DNA of 64,000 nt, taken from CATOSD01 sp034422735. GTDB lineage: Bacteria > Chloroflexota > Dehalococcoidia > Lucifugimonadales > CATOSD01. The stretch covers positions 21,356 to 85,355 of the forward strand of contig DAOUJL010000076.1 of assembly GCA_034422735.1 (NCBI GenBank), written 5' to 3'. The position numbers and the translations under genes are program-made. How positions within the stretch are numbered: the stretch's first letter is position 1; each line of letters opens with the position of its first letter. A model generated the notes under the pieces. That model made no database searches, was not told the origin of the DNA, and saw only the letters and a program-made list of their open reading frames with translations. Shown piece after piece: positions 17,504 to 26,078 of the stretch.

Positions 17504-18469
17504 CTACGCCGGGTTTTGGGTTGTATGGTTGCTTTGGCGTTGAATCTTCTCGGCAACGCGCATTCGCGCGCTTCTGCTGCGGGGGTTGGCCTGCACCTCG
17601 TCGGACGATGGGCGGACCACCCTTCGGTTCACCAGCCGCAGACTGGCGGCGTGTTCGCATACGCATTGCGGCATCGCCGGCGGGCACACGCAGTCGGTGG
17701 CCTCTCGGGCCAGGGTGCGCTTGACCAGCCGGTCCTCCAGCGAGTGATAGCTTATGACCGCAAGCCTGCCGTTCGTGCCTAGCACCTCGATCGCCTGCTC
17801 CAATCCTCGTTCCAGGTTCTCCAACTCTCTGTTCACGTGCATTCGCAGCGCCTGAAACGTTCGGGTGGCTGGATGGACGCCACCCCTGCGGGGCCTTCTG
17901 CTGGCCGTTGCCACCACTCTCGCCAGTTCGGTGGTGGTCTCGATTGGCCTGTTGCGAACAATCGCGCCGGCTATCCGCCTCGCCGCCCGATCCTCTCCCA
18001 GCTCGAATATGATGTCCGCTAGCGCGGCCTCGGTGTAGCTGTTGACTACCTCGTAAGCCGACTCCCCCGCACCGGGGTCGAAACGCATATCCAGCCGCGC
18101 CTCCCTCGAAAAGCTGAATCCCCTGCTCGACGTCTCCACCTGCCGCGACGAAAAGCCCAGATCGAACAGGACTCCGTCCGCGCACAGGAACCCGTGCTCC
18201 CGCGACACCTCCGCGACATCCGCGAAGTTCGCATTCACCAGCGTCGCCCCAGGCCCGAAAGGGGCCAACTCGCGGCTCGCCGCCTCGATAGCTTCGGCGT
18301 CCAGGTCCAGGCCCAGAACGCGCGGGCTCGGCTCGGCGGCCGTCAGGATGGCCAGTGAGTGCCCGCCTTCCCCAACGTTGCAGTCGATGTACCTGCCCCC
18401 GGGCCGTACCCCGAGGGCGTTCACGACCTCCCGCGCCATTACCGGCGTATGAAATCGCCTCAATACCAC
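17504..18469 (-). CDS. rsmH: 16S rRNA m4C1402 N4-methyltransferase RsmH
   Basis: SAM-dependent methyltransferase acting on the decoding site of 16S rRNA. Conserved blocks: HTPVMAREVV at the N-terminus, DCNVGEGGHS (the usual DxTxGxGGHS), GLDLD, GVLFDLGFSSRQ and GGVHPATRTFQALRMHVNRE, then VISYHSLEDRLVK near the C-terminus. I chose GTG 18469, which gives 321 residues and places HTPVM at residue 7, as in the family. The frame is open to TTG 18640, but those extra residues look non-native. No mraZ, ftsL, ftsI or mur genes accompany it, so the cluster is cut down to rsmH-ftsA-ftsZ. Confidence 0.93.
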   Translation of the reverse strand: MVLRRFHTPVMAREVVNALGVRPGGRYIDCNVGEGGHSLAILTAAEPSPRVLGLDLDAEAIEAASRELAPFGPGATLVNANFADVAEVSREHGFLCADGVLFDLGFSSRQVETSSRGFSFSREARLDMRFDPGAGESAYEVVNSYTEAALADIIFELGEDRAARRIAGAIVRNRPIETTTELARVVATASRRPRRGGVHPATRTFQALRMHVNRELENLERGLEQAIEVLGTNGRLAVISYHSLEDRLVKRTLAREATDCVCPPAMPQCVCEHAASLRLVNRRVVRPSSDEVQANPRSRSARMRVAEKIQRQSNHTTQNPA

Positions 18470-18707
18470 ACCGTACCGCGGGGCCGATCCCGCCTCGCTG
18501 CCCCGGTCTGTACTGGCGCCGCGCTTCCCTGCGAACAGGGCCTGCGGGCTGTGTCCAGGCAATCGTGGTAAGATTGGGACTACCCGATACACTCCGGCAG
18601 CTTGGGCAAAAGTGTCACAGACGTACGCAGGCGCTTGCAAGGCAAAATCGCCCTAGTTTTGTACAGAGTATATTCTTCTGCATAGCCAAAATATCAGGAG
18701 GCGGACA

Positions 18708-19187
18708 ATCTTCAAGTACGCGATTCTCACCATCAGCGACGCGGGCTCCAAGGGCGAACGCGTCGACACCAGCGGCGACACCATCGCCGAGATGATGGAC
18801 GGCGGCACGTTCGAGCTGGGCCTGCGCGACATCGTCCCGGACGAGCGCGACCAGATAGCGCAACGGCTGATCGACTGGTGCGACTCGGAGGGGCTGGACC
18901 TGCTGCTCACCACGGGCGGCACCGGCCTGGGCCCGCGCGACGTAACGCCCGAGGCCACACGCCAGGTGCTGGACGTGGAGGCCCCGGGCATCGCCGAGGC
19001 CATGCGCATGCAGACACTGGCGAACACCCCGCTGGCCATGCTCAGCCGGTCTACTGCCGGCGTGCGCTCCGGCTGCCTCATCGTCAACCTGCCCGGAAGC
19101 CCGAAGGCGGTGCGCGAGTGCCTGGACGTGGCGCTGCCGGCGCTGCCCCACGCCCTGGAGATGGTGAAGGGATGGCGGACGCACTAG
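18708..19187 (+). CDS. MoaB/MogA-family molybdopterin biosynthesis protein
   Basis: Translation gives KYAILTISDAGSKGERVDTSG, a TTGGTGLGPRDVTPEAT block and NLPGSPKAV, the hallmarks of the MoaB/MogA molybdopterin-adenylyl-transferase fold. No ATG, GTG or TTG exists in this frame between the upstream stop (TAG 18654) and ATG 18792, and starting at 18792 would remove the conserved N-terminal strand. A perfect AGGAGG at 18696-18701 is followed after six bases by ATC at 18708, so either a rare AUC start is used or the base is wrong (ATG expected). Its 3' end overlaps trmD by 16 bases. A Mo-cofactor role fits the sulfite-oxidase-like gene at 24222. Confidence 0.8.
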   Translation: MFKYAILTISDAGSKGERVDTSGDTIAEMMDGGTFELGLRDIVPDERDQIAQRLIDWCDSEGLDLLLTTGGTGLGPRDVTPEATRQVLDVEAPGIAEAMRMQTLANTPLAMLSRSTAGVRSGCLIVNLPGSPKAVRECLDVALPALPHALEMVKGWRTH

Positions 19188-19942
19188 CGACCCCGACGCG
19201 CTTTCACGTTCTCACCATATTCCCCGCCATGTTCACCAGCCCCTTCTCCGAGGGCATCATGGCGAGGGCCATCGCGAACGGCCTCGTCGAGGTGCGCCCA
19301 CACGACATTCGCGACCACGCCCGCGACAACCACCGCACGGTAGACGACTACCCGTTCGGCGGCGGCCCGGGCATGCTGATGAAGGCGGAGCCGCTGTTCG
19401 ACGCGGTGGAGGCGACGCTCTCGACCGCCCGCGACTCCGACTGCCCTGTCATCCTGCTCTCGCCCCAGGGCCGCCCGCTGACGCAGTCCGTGGTGGAAGA
19501 GCTGGCGCGCGTGCCGGAGATGGTGCTGGTGTGCGGGCGCTACGAGGGCGTGGACGAGCGGGTCCGGGACCACCTCGTCACGGACGAGATAAGCATCGGA
19601 GACTACGTGCTCAGCGGCGGCGAGCTGGCCGCGATGGTGATCATCGACGCCGTTTGCCGCCTGCTGCCGGGCGTCGTCGGCTCGATCGCGTCCACCGAGG
19701 ACGACAGCTTCACCACCGGCCTCATCCAGAATCCACAGTACACCCGGCCCGCCGAGTACAGGGGCTGGCGTGTGCCCGACACGCTGCTGTCCGGCAACCA
19801 CGCCGAGATCGCGCGATGGCGCAGGCGCGAGTCCTTACGCAAGACGCTCCGCCGCCGGCCCGACCTGCTGGAGACCGCCGATCTATCCCACGACGACAAG
19901 CAGTACTTGAGCGAGCTACGACAAGACCAGACCTTCCGGTAG
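19172..19942 (+). CDS. trmD: tRNA (guanine-N1-)-methyltransferase TrmD
   Basis: This 256-residue SPOUT-class enzyme methylates G37 of tRNAs to prevent frameshifting. Motifs: FHVLTIFPAMF at the N-terminus, DDYPFGGGPGML, ILLSPQGRPLTQ, LVCGRYEGVDERV and ISIGDYVLSGGELAA, which forms the trefoil-knot SAM site. ATG 19172 has a GAAGG ribosome site inside the end of the MoaB-like gene. The longer open frame from 18878 is non-coding in character. It is unusual in not sitting in a rpsP-rimM-trmD-rplS cluster. Confidence 0.95.
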   Translation: MADALATPTRFHVLTIFPAMFTSPFSEGIMARAIANGLVEVRPHDIRDHARDNHRTVDDYPFGGGPGMLMKAEPLFDAVEATLSTARDSDCPVILLSPQGRPLTQSVVEELARVPEMVLVCGRYEGVDERVRDHLVTDEISIGDYVLSGGELAAMVIIDAVCRLLPGVVGSIASTEDDSFTTGLIQNPQYTRPAEYRGWRVPDTLLSGNHAEIARWRRRESLRKTLRRRPDLLETADLSHDDKQYLSELRQDQTFR

Positions 19943-19971
19943 TCCCTTCCTCTTCTGTTTGGGGAAAGGTT
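19942..19971 (+). repeat. Family A repeat, degenerate copy
   Basis: GTCCCTTCCTCTTCTGTTTG then GGGAAAGGTT keeps the outline of the stem but has mismatches and no tail. A full copy starts ten bases later. Confidence 0.6.
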
Positions 19972-19980
19972 CCGAGTTAT

Positions 19981-20019
19981 CCCTTCCCCCTCGCAGGGGG
20001 AAGGTTAGGATGGGGGTGA
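19981..20019 (+). repeat. Hairpin-tail repeat family A, copy 3
   Basis: Canonical stem, loop TCGCA and tail. It ends 12 bases before the next gene's ATG, so it forms the 5' leader of that gene. Confidence 0.92.
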
Positions 20020-20031
20020 TTAAAAGGAAAC

Positions 20032-20916
20032 ATGAGAAACACAACCAGACTGCGGCAGATGCTGAACGAGCCGGGCATAATCGTCGCCCCCGGCGCCTAC
20101 GACTGCCTCACCGCCAAGATCATCGAGCGCGAGGGCTTCCCCGCCGTCTACATGACCGGCGCGGGCACCTCCGTGTCCAGGCTCGGAATGCCCGACCTGG
20201 GCCTCGCCTCCGTGTCCGAGATGGTCGCCAACGCCGAGGCGATCGCCGACGCCGTGGACGTGCCGCTCATCGCGGACGCCGACACCGGCTACGGCGGCAC
20301 GCTCAACGTCCGCCGCACCATACGCCAGTACGAGCGCGCCGGAGTAGCCGCCGTGCACATCGAGGACCAGGAGTCGCCCAAACGCTGCGGACACCTGGAC
20401 GACAAGCGGGTGGTGTCCACCGAGGAGATGGTGCGCAGGCTCCGCGCCGCCGTGGACGCGCGCACCGACGACGACTTCGTCATCATCGCACGCACCGACG
20501 CCCTCGCCGTCACCGACTGGGACGACACCATGACGCGCTGCGAGGCCTACCTGGAGGCGGGCGCCGACGTGCTGTTCGTGGAGGCGCTCCGCACCCCCGG
20601 GCAGGCCGCACAGGTCGTGCGCACGTTCGACGTGCCCATGCTCTACAACTTCATCGAGACCGGCAAGTCGCCGCGTCTCTCCGCGTCTGAGTTGGAGGAG
20701 ATGGGCTACAAGATTGTCATCTTCCCGGTCAGCGCCTTCACCATGGTTGGCGAAATGGTGTCTCGCCTCATGCGCGAGTTGAGAGAAAGCGGCACCACTC
20801 AGCGCATGATCGATTACATGCTCGGGCTGGAGGAGTGCTTCGACATGGTGGGACTGCACGACATGCTGTCGATAGACGCCGCCTACGCCGAGGACGCCGC
20901 CGCGACGCCGAGCTAG
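20032..20916 (+). CDS. Isocitrate lyase/PEP mutase family enzyme
   Basis: This 294-residue alpha/beta-barrel enzyme of the PrpB/PEP-mutase type cleaves or forms C-C or C-P bonds in 2- or 3-carbon acids. APGAYDCLTAKIIEREGF, YMTGAGTS, LIADADTGYGG (Mg2+ ligand Asp) and the signature Lys-Arg-Cys-Gly-His in ESPKRCGHLDDK (catalytic Cys) are all present. The intact KRCGH favours a lyase (methylisocitrate- or dimethylmalate-type) over a mutase. Substrate specificity is not resolved. It is monocistronic; its TAG overlaps the stop of the convergent reductase gene by four bases (CTAG). Confidence 0.88.
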   Translation: MRNTTRLRQMLNEPGIIVAPGAYDCLTAKIIEREGFPAVYMTGAGTSVSRLGMPDLGLASVSEMVANAEAIADAVDVPLIADADTGYGGTLNVRRTIRQYERAGVAAVHIEDQESPKRCGHLDDKRVVSTEEMVRRLRAAVDARTDDDFVIIARTDALAVTDWDDTMTRCEAYLEAGADVLFVEALRTPGQAAQVVRTFDVPMLYNFIETGKSPRLSASELEEMGYKIVIFPVSAFTMVGEMVSRLMRELRESGTTQRMIDYMLGLEECFDMVGLHDMLSIDAAYAEDAAATPS

Positions 20917-22184
20917 CGCCCCCCGCGCGCCTCCGCGGCACGCCCGCGCCCCAGAAGCACGCCCGCGAGCCGCGCCAGCGACGGCGCCGCCACCGGCCCC
21001 AGCGACAGCAGCAGTGACCGGAACTCGCGGTTGCCCGCCGCGCGCAGTATCGTCTCGCTGTGCCAGTCGAACGAGAAGTGCCGCGAACCCACCAACTCGT
21101 CGCACATGCCGTCGCCCACCACGCGAGAGAGAAGGCGCTCGATCTGGCTGTCCGCGAGCGTGGAGTAGAGCAGCCGCGCCAGGTAGCCCACGCGTAGCTC
21201 CCTGCCCAGCAGCGCCTTCCACGCCCGCTCGTAGCCCGCCAGCCGCCGCGCCGAGAAGTCGCCCGCCTCGAACGCGCCCGCGGCGGCCTCGGCCGCCAGT
21301 TCGCCCGAAAGCTGCGCGTAGTAGATGCCGCCGCCCGTGGTCGGCTTCACCTGCCCCGCGGCGTCCCCCACAACCAGCACCCTGTCCGCGAACGTCCTCG
21401 GAGGCGGCCTCAGCGGTATGCCCCAGCTCCGCACCCGACCGGCGACGCGCCGCACCTTGCCATCGCGTGAGAGGCAGCGCAGAAAGTCGTCCATGTGGCC
21501 GTTCAGCCGCTCCTGCGACATCAGCCCCGCCAGCGCGGTGGACTCGCCCGTGGGCACCAGCCAGCCGAACGAACCCGGCGCGATGCTCCGTCCCAGGTAC
21601 ACCTCCGCGTCCTCCACGCCGTCCGTCTCCACCTCCACCTGCGAGCCGATCATCAGGTCGCGCCGCCGCCCCCTGGGCAGCCCCGCCATGTCCAGCAGCG
21701 GCGACCGGAAGCCGCTCGCTACCACCAGCATCTCGCCGCGAAAACGGCCGCTGCCCACCTCGCCCTCGGTGGTCACCTCGACTCCGCCCGCCCGCACCTC
21801 CAGGCCGGTCACGCGCGCCCCCAGCCGGTACTCCGCTCCCGCCTCACTGGCGCGCCGCGCGATGCCGGCGACGTAAGCGGCGCGGTCGATGACGGTCGCC
21901 TGCGGCTCACCACGCTCGATACGGTAGCGGTTGCCTGCCGGCGAAACCACAGTCGCGGCGTTCGCTCGATGGTGCACCACCGAGCTGTCCGGCGGAAAGC
22001 GCCGCACGCAATCGATGCCGATGATGCCGGTGCACAGCTTGTCGCCCACCGCCTGCCCTGAGCTTGCCGAAGGGTCGCGCCGCCAGTCCAGCACCGCGAC
22101 GCGACGGCCGCGCTCCGCCAGCCCGAGCGCAGTCTGGTTGCCGGCGGGCCCCGCGCCCACCACTATGGCGTCAAACGATTCCAT
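20913..22184 (-). CDS. Geranylgeranyl-reductase-like FAD-dependent oxidoreductase
   Basis: This 423-residue flavoprotein of the geranylgeranyl reductase/PHBH class has FAD motif AIVVGAGPAGNQTALGLAERG at the N-terminus, the second FAD motif RVLVVGDAAGQVKPTTGGGIYYAQ near the middle, and a conserved Cys in KLCTGIIG. Members saturate isoprenoid chains of lipids or quinones. ATG 22184 has GGAAG four bases upstream. Residues of the type DPSASSGQA between DWRR and VGDKLCTG are encoded by a 23-bp DNA repeat (22052-22074) that also occurs in intergenic repeats, so a repeat has inserted in frame near the N-terminal FAD region. Confidence 0.85.
   Translation of the reverse strand: MESFDAIVVGAGPAGNQTALGLAERGRRVAVLDWRRDPSASSGQAVGDKLCTGIIGIDCVRRFPPDSSVVHHRANAATVVSPAGNRYRIERGEPQATVIDRAAYVAGIARRASEAGAEYRLGARVTGLEVRAGGVEVTTEGEVGSGRFRGEMLVVASGFRSPLLDMAGLPRGRRRDLMIGSQVEVETDGVEDAEVYLGRSIAPGSFGWLVPTGESTALAGLMSQERLNGHMDDFLRCLSRDGKVRRVAGRVRSWGIPLRPPPRTFADRVLVVGDAAGQVKPTTGGGIYYAQLSGELAAEAAAGAFEAGDFSARRLAGYERAWKALLGRELRVGYLARLLYSTLADSQIERLLSRVVGDGMCDELVGSRHFSFDWHSETILRAAGNREFRSLLLSLGPVAAPSLARLAGVLLGRGRAAEARGGR
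22052..22074 (+). repeat. Module E repeat inside a coding sequence
   Basis: CCTGCCCTGAGCTTGCCGAA plus GGG matches 30748-30770 and 39677-39699, where it is nested within family A repeats. Here it sits in frame in the flavoprotein gene. Same orientation on the plus strand as all other copies. Confidence 0.85.
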
Positions 22185-22311
22185 GTTGCTTCCATGCACA
22201 CTTGCGGCCCGCAAATCGAGCCGCATAGAATTATGGTGCGCGGCGGGGCGGGCCGCAACCCTCGCAGGGGCCTCCCGCCGCCCCACATTCCCCGCATGAC
22301 AGGAGGCGCAG

Positions 22312-23172
22312 TTGACCGTTCGCAAGGCCGTGATACCCGTGGCGGGCTTCGGCACGCGCTTCCTACCCGCCACCCGCTCGGTGCCCAAGGTGCTCATCCC
22401 CGTGCTGGACCGGCCGCCCCTGCACCTGGCCGTGGAGGAGGCCGCGCGCGCCGGAATCGACCACGTCGTGCTCGTCGTCTCCCCGGGCCAGCAGTCCATA
22501 GCCGACTACTTCACGCCCAAGCCGGCAATCGAGGACGCCCTGGAGCGCCGGGGCAACCACGCCCTGCTGGGCCTCATGCGCGAAATCGCGCGAATGGCGG
22601 ACGTTAGCTGCGTCACCCAGCGCGAGCCGCTCGGCCTGGGTCACGCCGTGCTTATGGCGCGCGACGCCGTGGGCGACGACCCGTTCGGCGTGCTACTGCC
22701 CGACGACGTGATCTGGAGCGACGCGCCCACCATCGGCAGCATGACGGAGCGCCACGCCGAACTGGGCGGACCCGTAATCGCGGTGAAGCGCGTTCCCGAC
22801 GAGGCGGTGCCCAGCCTGGGTATCGTGGACGTCCGGGAAGCCTCGGGCGCGCTGTCCCGAATCACCGGCATGGTGGAAAAGCCCCGCTTGGAGGACGCGC
22901 CGTCCAACCTCGCCATCATAGGCCGCTACGTGCTGCCCCCGCAGATTTTCGACGCGCTTGAGCAAGTAGCGCCCGGCGCGGGCGGCGAGATACAGCTCAC
23001 CGACGCCATCGCCGCGCTGCTCCCCACCCAGGCCGCCCACGCCTACGAGTTCCCCGGCGTCCACTTCGACGTCGGCACTCCGCTCGGCCTGCTCAAGGCG
23101 TCGGCTTACGACGCGCTGCGCCGCCCCGACACCGCCGCCGAGTTCCGGCGCTGGCTGTCCGAGACGCTGTAG
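22312..23172 (+). CDS. galU: UTP--glucose-1-phosphate uridylyltransferase
   Basis: This 286-residue nucleotidyltransferase makes UDP-glucose from UTP and glucose-1-phosphate. The N-terminal AVIPVAGFGTRFLPATRSVP contains the nucleotide loop, followed by KVLIPVLDRP. QREPLGLGHAVL, LLPDDVIW, GMVEKP and GEIQLTDAI follow in the usual order. The TTG start at 22312 is supported by AGGAGG five bases upstream. It diverges from the flavoprotein gene with a 127-base gap. UDP-glucose would feed the epimerase-type chemistry at 56168. Confidence 0.92.
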   Translation: MTVRKAVIPVAGFGTRFLPATRSVPKVLIPVLDRPPLHLAVEEAARAGIDHVVLVVSPGQQSIADYFTPKPAIEDALERRGNHALLGLMREIARMADVSCVTQREPLGLGHAVLMARDAVGDDPFGVLLPDDVIWSDAPTIGSMTERHAELGGPVIAVKRVPDEAVPSLGIVDVREASGALSRITGMVEKPRLEDAPSNLAIIGRYVLPPQIFDALEQVAPGAGGEIQLTDAIAALLPTQAAHAYEFPGVHFDVGTPLGLLKASAYDALRRPDTAAEFRRWLSETL

Positions 23173-23207
23173 CGTCCCATGCCGTCGCACCGCCGCGAGA
23201 AGCGCCC

Positions 23208-23720
23208 GTGAACTGGCGCGGCGACCCCAACCTGAGCCACATGAGCGACGACGACTACCTGCGCCAGCTCATCCAGCACCTGACCGACCTGGCGCACGCC
23301 AACCCGGACGACGCGCGCACGCTCTTTCTGCGCGGCAACGCCTACCTCGACCGCGGCGACTCCGAAAACGCCATCGCCGACTACTCCCGCGTGCTGGAGC
23401 TGACGCCCGAAGACGCCGTGGCCCTCAACAACCGAGGCATCGCGCTGCGGCAGACCGGCGACCCCGACGCCGCCATCAGGGACTACGCCAGGGCAATCGA
23501 GCTCGATCCCGAATACAGGGACGCCCACAACAACATGGGCATCGCCCTCTCGGACAAGGGGGAGTACGACCAAGCCATCGCCTGCTACACAGAGGCCATC
23601 CGCATCGACCCGGCCTACTGGTACGCCTACAACGACCGCGGCCTGGCCCTGTGGGCCGTTGGAAGGCGCGACGAGGCGCAGCGCGACTACGAGACGGTAA
23701 AGAGGCTGCTGGCCGGCTGA
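23208..23720 (+). CDS. Tetratricopeptide repeat protein
   Basis: This 170-residue protein contains about four consecutive TPR units (ARTLFLRGNAYLDRGDSENAIADYSRVLEL, AVALNNRGIALRQTGDPDAAIRDYARAIEL and so on, periodicity 34), with the W/L-G-Y-A-P consensus preserved. No signal peptide or catalytic domain is seen, so it is a cytosolic protein-protein adaptor of unknown partner. The start is GTG 23208, 35 bases after galU; a later ATG at 23241 is possible. Confidence 0.82.
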   Translation: MNWRGDPNLSHMSDDDYLRQLIQHLTDLAHANPDDARTLFLRGNAYLDRGDSENAIADYSRVLELTPEDAVALNNRGIALRQTGDPDAAIRDYARAIELDPEYRDAHNNMGIALSDKGEYDQAIACYTEAIRIDPAYWYAYNDRGLALWAVGRRDEAQRDYETVKRLLAG

Positions 23721-23735
23721 GGGACTATCCGATAA

Positions 23736-23776
23736 GTCCCTTCCCGCTCGCAGGGGGAAGGTTAGGATGGGGGTGA
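23736..23776 (+). repeat. Hairpin-tail repeat family A, copy 4
   Basis: One stem mismatch (CCTTCCCGC), loop TCGCA, canonical tail. It is preceded by TATCCGATAA, as in the copy at 43905, so the repeat unit may extend 10 bases further 5'. Confidence 0.92.
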
Positions 23777-23798
23777 AGGCCTGGCCGTCGGATTGGCT

Positions 23799-24161
23799 CT
23801 AAGTGCGCCTTCCCCCAATCCGGCACCCGAACCCGATGCGCCGCCGGTTGTCGGCGACCCACCTGTACGCCCTGCTACCGAGCGCGCCCATGCCCGGAAG
23901 CCACGCCAGCGGCGCGAGCGGCATCAGCAGCGGCATCCGCACGGTCAGCGCGCGGAAGGCGTAGTACCCCTCGAACAGCCGCCCGTCCTCCGCGCGCAGG
24001 TACGCCGCGCGGTCGAGGGCGGCCCACGTAAGGCCGTCGGGCGGCTCGGCCAGCGATTGGTACGTCTGCCACCGCACCCGGCCCGTCACGTCCAGCGCCG
24101 ACAGGCAACGCCGCACGGCGCGGCAGTAACCGCAGTCGCCGTCGTACAGCATCGTATCCAT
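23799..24161 (-). CDS. DCC-family thiol-disulfide-type protein (DUF393)
   Basis: This 120-residue protein begins MDTMLYDGDCGYCRAVRRCLS, the DxDCxxC-type motif that names the DCC family, a thioredoxin-like group whose reactions are poorly known. ALDRAAYLRAEDGRLFEGYYAFRAL and a C-terminal YRWVADNRRRIG follow the family pattern. ATG 24161 was chosen; GTG upstream is possible. It lies 60 bases after the sulfite-oxidase-like gene on the same strand and may be co-transcribed with it. Confidence 0.8.
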   Translation of the reverse strand: MDTMLYDGDCGYCRAVRRCLSALDVTGRVRWQTYQSLAEPPDGLTWAALDRAAYLRAEDGRLFEGYYAFRALTVRMPLLMPLAPLAWLPGMGALGSRAYRWVADNRRRIGFGCRIGGRRT

Positions 24162-24221
24162 CGGCCACTCCACTCGCGCGCGGCTGTTCCTCAGATGGCT
24201 AGACGGCACGCCCTACAGCGA

Positions 24222-25865
24222 CTACAGCGACGCCTGCCTGCTGTGAATGCCCGTCGCGCCGCTGGGCCTCGCCGGGTTCACTTCCTCCGTCTGCGGCGTC
24301 CCGTTGCTCTCCACCGCGCGCACCTCGAAGGTGTGCCTGCCCGCCTCGAATGGCCAGTCGTACCTCCAGATCACCCAGGTAGTGCCGGAGAGCGGCGACC
24401 TGAGCCGCGCCTCGTGCCAGGGGCCTTCGCCGTCGACGCGCACCTCCACCCGCGACACGCCGCGCGCGCCCGCGTGTGCGATGCCGCCGACCGGGACCAG
24501 CCGATCGTCCCCCTCCTCGATGATCGAGTCGATCGCTACCGTGTCGACAACCGAAGTGGTGTGCATGCGCGCGATCTCGTCCCAGCCCCGCTCCACCCAG
24601 TAGCCGTCCCTCACCCCGCTCTCGCTCACAACCTCGATTCCGGTGATCCACTTGGGCTGCTTCATGCCATACCGGTCCGGGATCCAGATTCTCAGCGGAA
24701 AGCCGTGATCGAACGGGATGGGCCGTCCGTCCCAGGCGTACGCCAGCATGATACGAGGGTCCGACTCTATCAGGTCCAGCGCCACCGTCTCGTAGAAGCC
24801 GTCGCCGCTGGTGATGTCCAGGTAGCGCGCCTCCTCGGTCGGCTGCACGTCCCTGAGAATGTCTTGTAGGCTCACGCCCGTCCAGTAGGTCGTGCTTATC
24901 AGGTCGCCCCCAACGCTGTTGGATATGCAGGAGAGCGTGACGAACTCGCTCCTGGGCTCGTATTTGTTCATCAGGTCGTCGAGCGTGAACTCAGTCGGCG
25001 CGTTCACCAGCCCGACTATCGGCAGCGTATACGTGGCTCCATCGATCAGCGTCGGCTCGGAGCGGATGAACACCTTGTAGTGGTCCCTCACCTGAGTGTA
25101 CTCGGGGCGGGTACCCAGCGCCGGCTTCACCGGATCGTCCTCGTTGGGCAGCTCGATCATGGCGGCCGCGTCGGGCATGCTCCCCTCCGCCGCGGCCAGT
25201 TCCTCCTCAAGCCTGCTCTGGTCGCTCATCGACAGCACCCGGCCCAGTCCGACGCCGGCCACCGTCACCGCCGCCGTCGCCGCGCCAACCCGGATGAGGA
25301 ACTGGCGCCGCCCGTACACCACCACCGATCTGTCCCCGTCCTCCGATTCGTAAACGGTCGAGGTCGCCAGCACCAGCCTGCGCGCCACCCAGACGGAGGC
25401 GAACCCCCAGACCAGGAACAGCGCCAGCAGCCACACAAAGACGAGGATGAGGCTCGCCGACGACTGCGTGATGCTGACTGTCATCAGCGCCACCACCAAC
25501 CCAACGACCGCGCCGATGAGCAGCCCCACCTCGCGCCTCAGCTCCGGCCCGCGCCACTGCACGATGGCGTAGACCACCGCGGTCGCGACAACTCCAGCGA
25601 TGAAGAACCCGCCGACGGCCATGATCTGCTCAGCAGTCTTGGCGAAGTCCTTCACGCTCAGGCCGACGAACATCAGCAGCTCGATCATCGTGTCGATGCC
25701 GAACGTCACCAGCGGCCCCGGCAGCTCGCGGGCAACCAGGTCGAACGTGTCGAAAGGGGGGAATGACAGGTCCAGCCACCTGTCGGCCAAGTACATCAAG
25801 GCGACCATCGGCGCCGACAGCATGACGCCGGTCAGGACTGCGAGTCCGAAGCTGCGTATTTTCAT
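24222..25865 (-). CDS. Membrane-anchored sulfite-oxidase-like molybdopterin protein
   Basis: This 547-residue protein has an N-terminal half (1-165) with about five hydrophobic helices, then a twin-arginine-like segment (GRRQFLIRVGAATAAVTVAGVG, about 187-208). This leads to a sulfite-oxidase-type molybdopterin domain, with conserved Cys in LSCISNSVGGDL as the likely Mo ligand, TTYWTGVSLQDIL, YAWDGRPIPFDHGFPLRIW and PKWITGIEV. An immunoglobulin-like dimerisation domain (VEVRVDGEGPWHEARLRSP, WPFEAGRHTFEVRA) completes it. The catalytic part should face outside. The fused membrane domain could carry electrons or merely anchor. Mo-cofactor supply is hinted at by the MoaB-like gene at 18708. Confidence 0.87.
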   Translation of the reverse strand: MKIRSFGLAVLTGVMLSAPMVALMYLADRWLDLSFPPFDTFDLVARELPGPLVTFGIDTMIELLMFVGLSVKDFAKTAEQIMAVGGFFIAGVVATAVVYAIVQWRGPELRREVGLLIGAVVGLVVALMTVSITQSSASLILVFVWLLALFLVWGFASVWVARRLVLATSTVYESEDGDRSVVVYGRRQFLIRVGAATAAVTVAGVGLGRVLSMSDQSRLEEELAAAEGSMPDAAAMIELPNEDDPVKPALGTRPEYTQVRDHYKVFIRSEPTLIDGATYTLPIVGLVNAPTEFTLDDLMNKYEPRSEFVTLSCISNSVGGDLISTTYWTGVSLQDILRDVQPTEEARYLDITSGDGFYETVALDLIESDPRIMLAYAWDGRPIPFDHGFPLRIWIPDRYGMKQPKWITGIEVVSESGVRDGYWVERGWDEIARMHTTSVVDTVAIDSIIEEGDDRLVPVGGIAHAGARGVSRVEVRVDGEGPWHEARLRSPLSGTTWVIWRYDWPFEAGRHTFEVRAVESNGTPQTEEVNPARPSGATGIHSRQASL

Positions 25866-25975
25866 CGAACCGGCTCCCGTATCAAGCTCAGGTATCCCAT
25901 TTTATGCCAGTGTAACAGATTTGAGATATCGTGAAACACTTGCGGAAAGTCACTCGATTCGGAGGCCAAAACCCA

Positions 25976-26003
25976 TTGACGCGAACGTATGTACTGCTAT
26001 AAC
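25976..26003 (+). promoter_or_regulatory. Promoter for VOC gene
   Basis: TTGACG (25976-25981), a 16-base spacer and TATAAC (25998-26003), with a TGC extended -10 directly in front. It is about 75 bases before the ATG at 26079. Confidence 0.6.
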
Positions 26004-26078
26004 CTATTCGCCACGATGCTCGCGCCTATAGCGAGGCGCGGGCCGGAAAGAGCCAAACAATTTCAGGAGGACCAGCAC

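Noticed and set aside
18878..19942. 354-codon version of trmD
   Set aside because: The first 98 residues are an out-of-frame read through the MoaB-like gene; ATG 19172 has a ribosome site and gives the family N-terminus.
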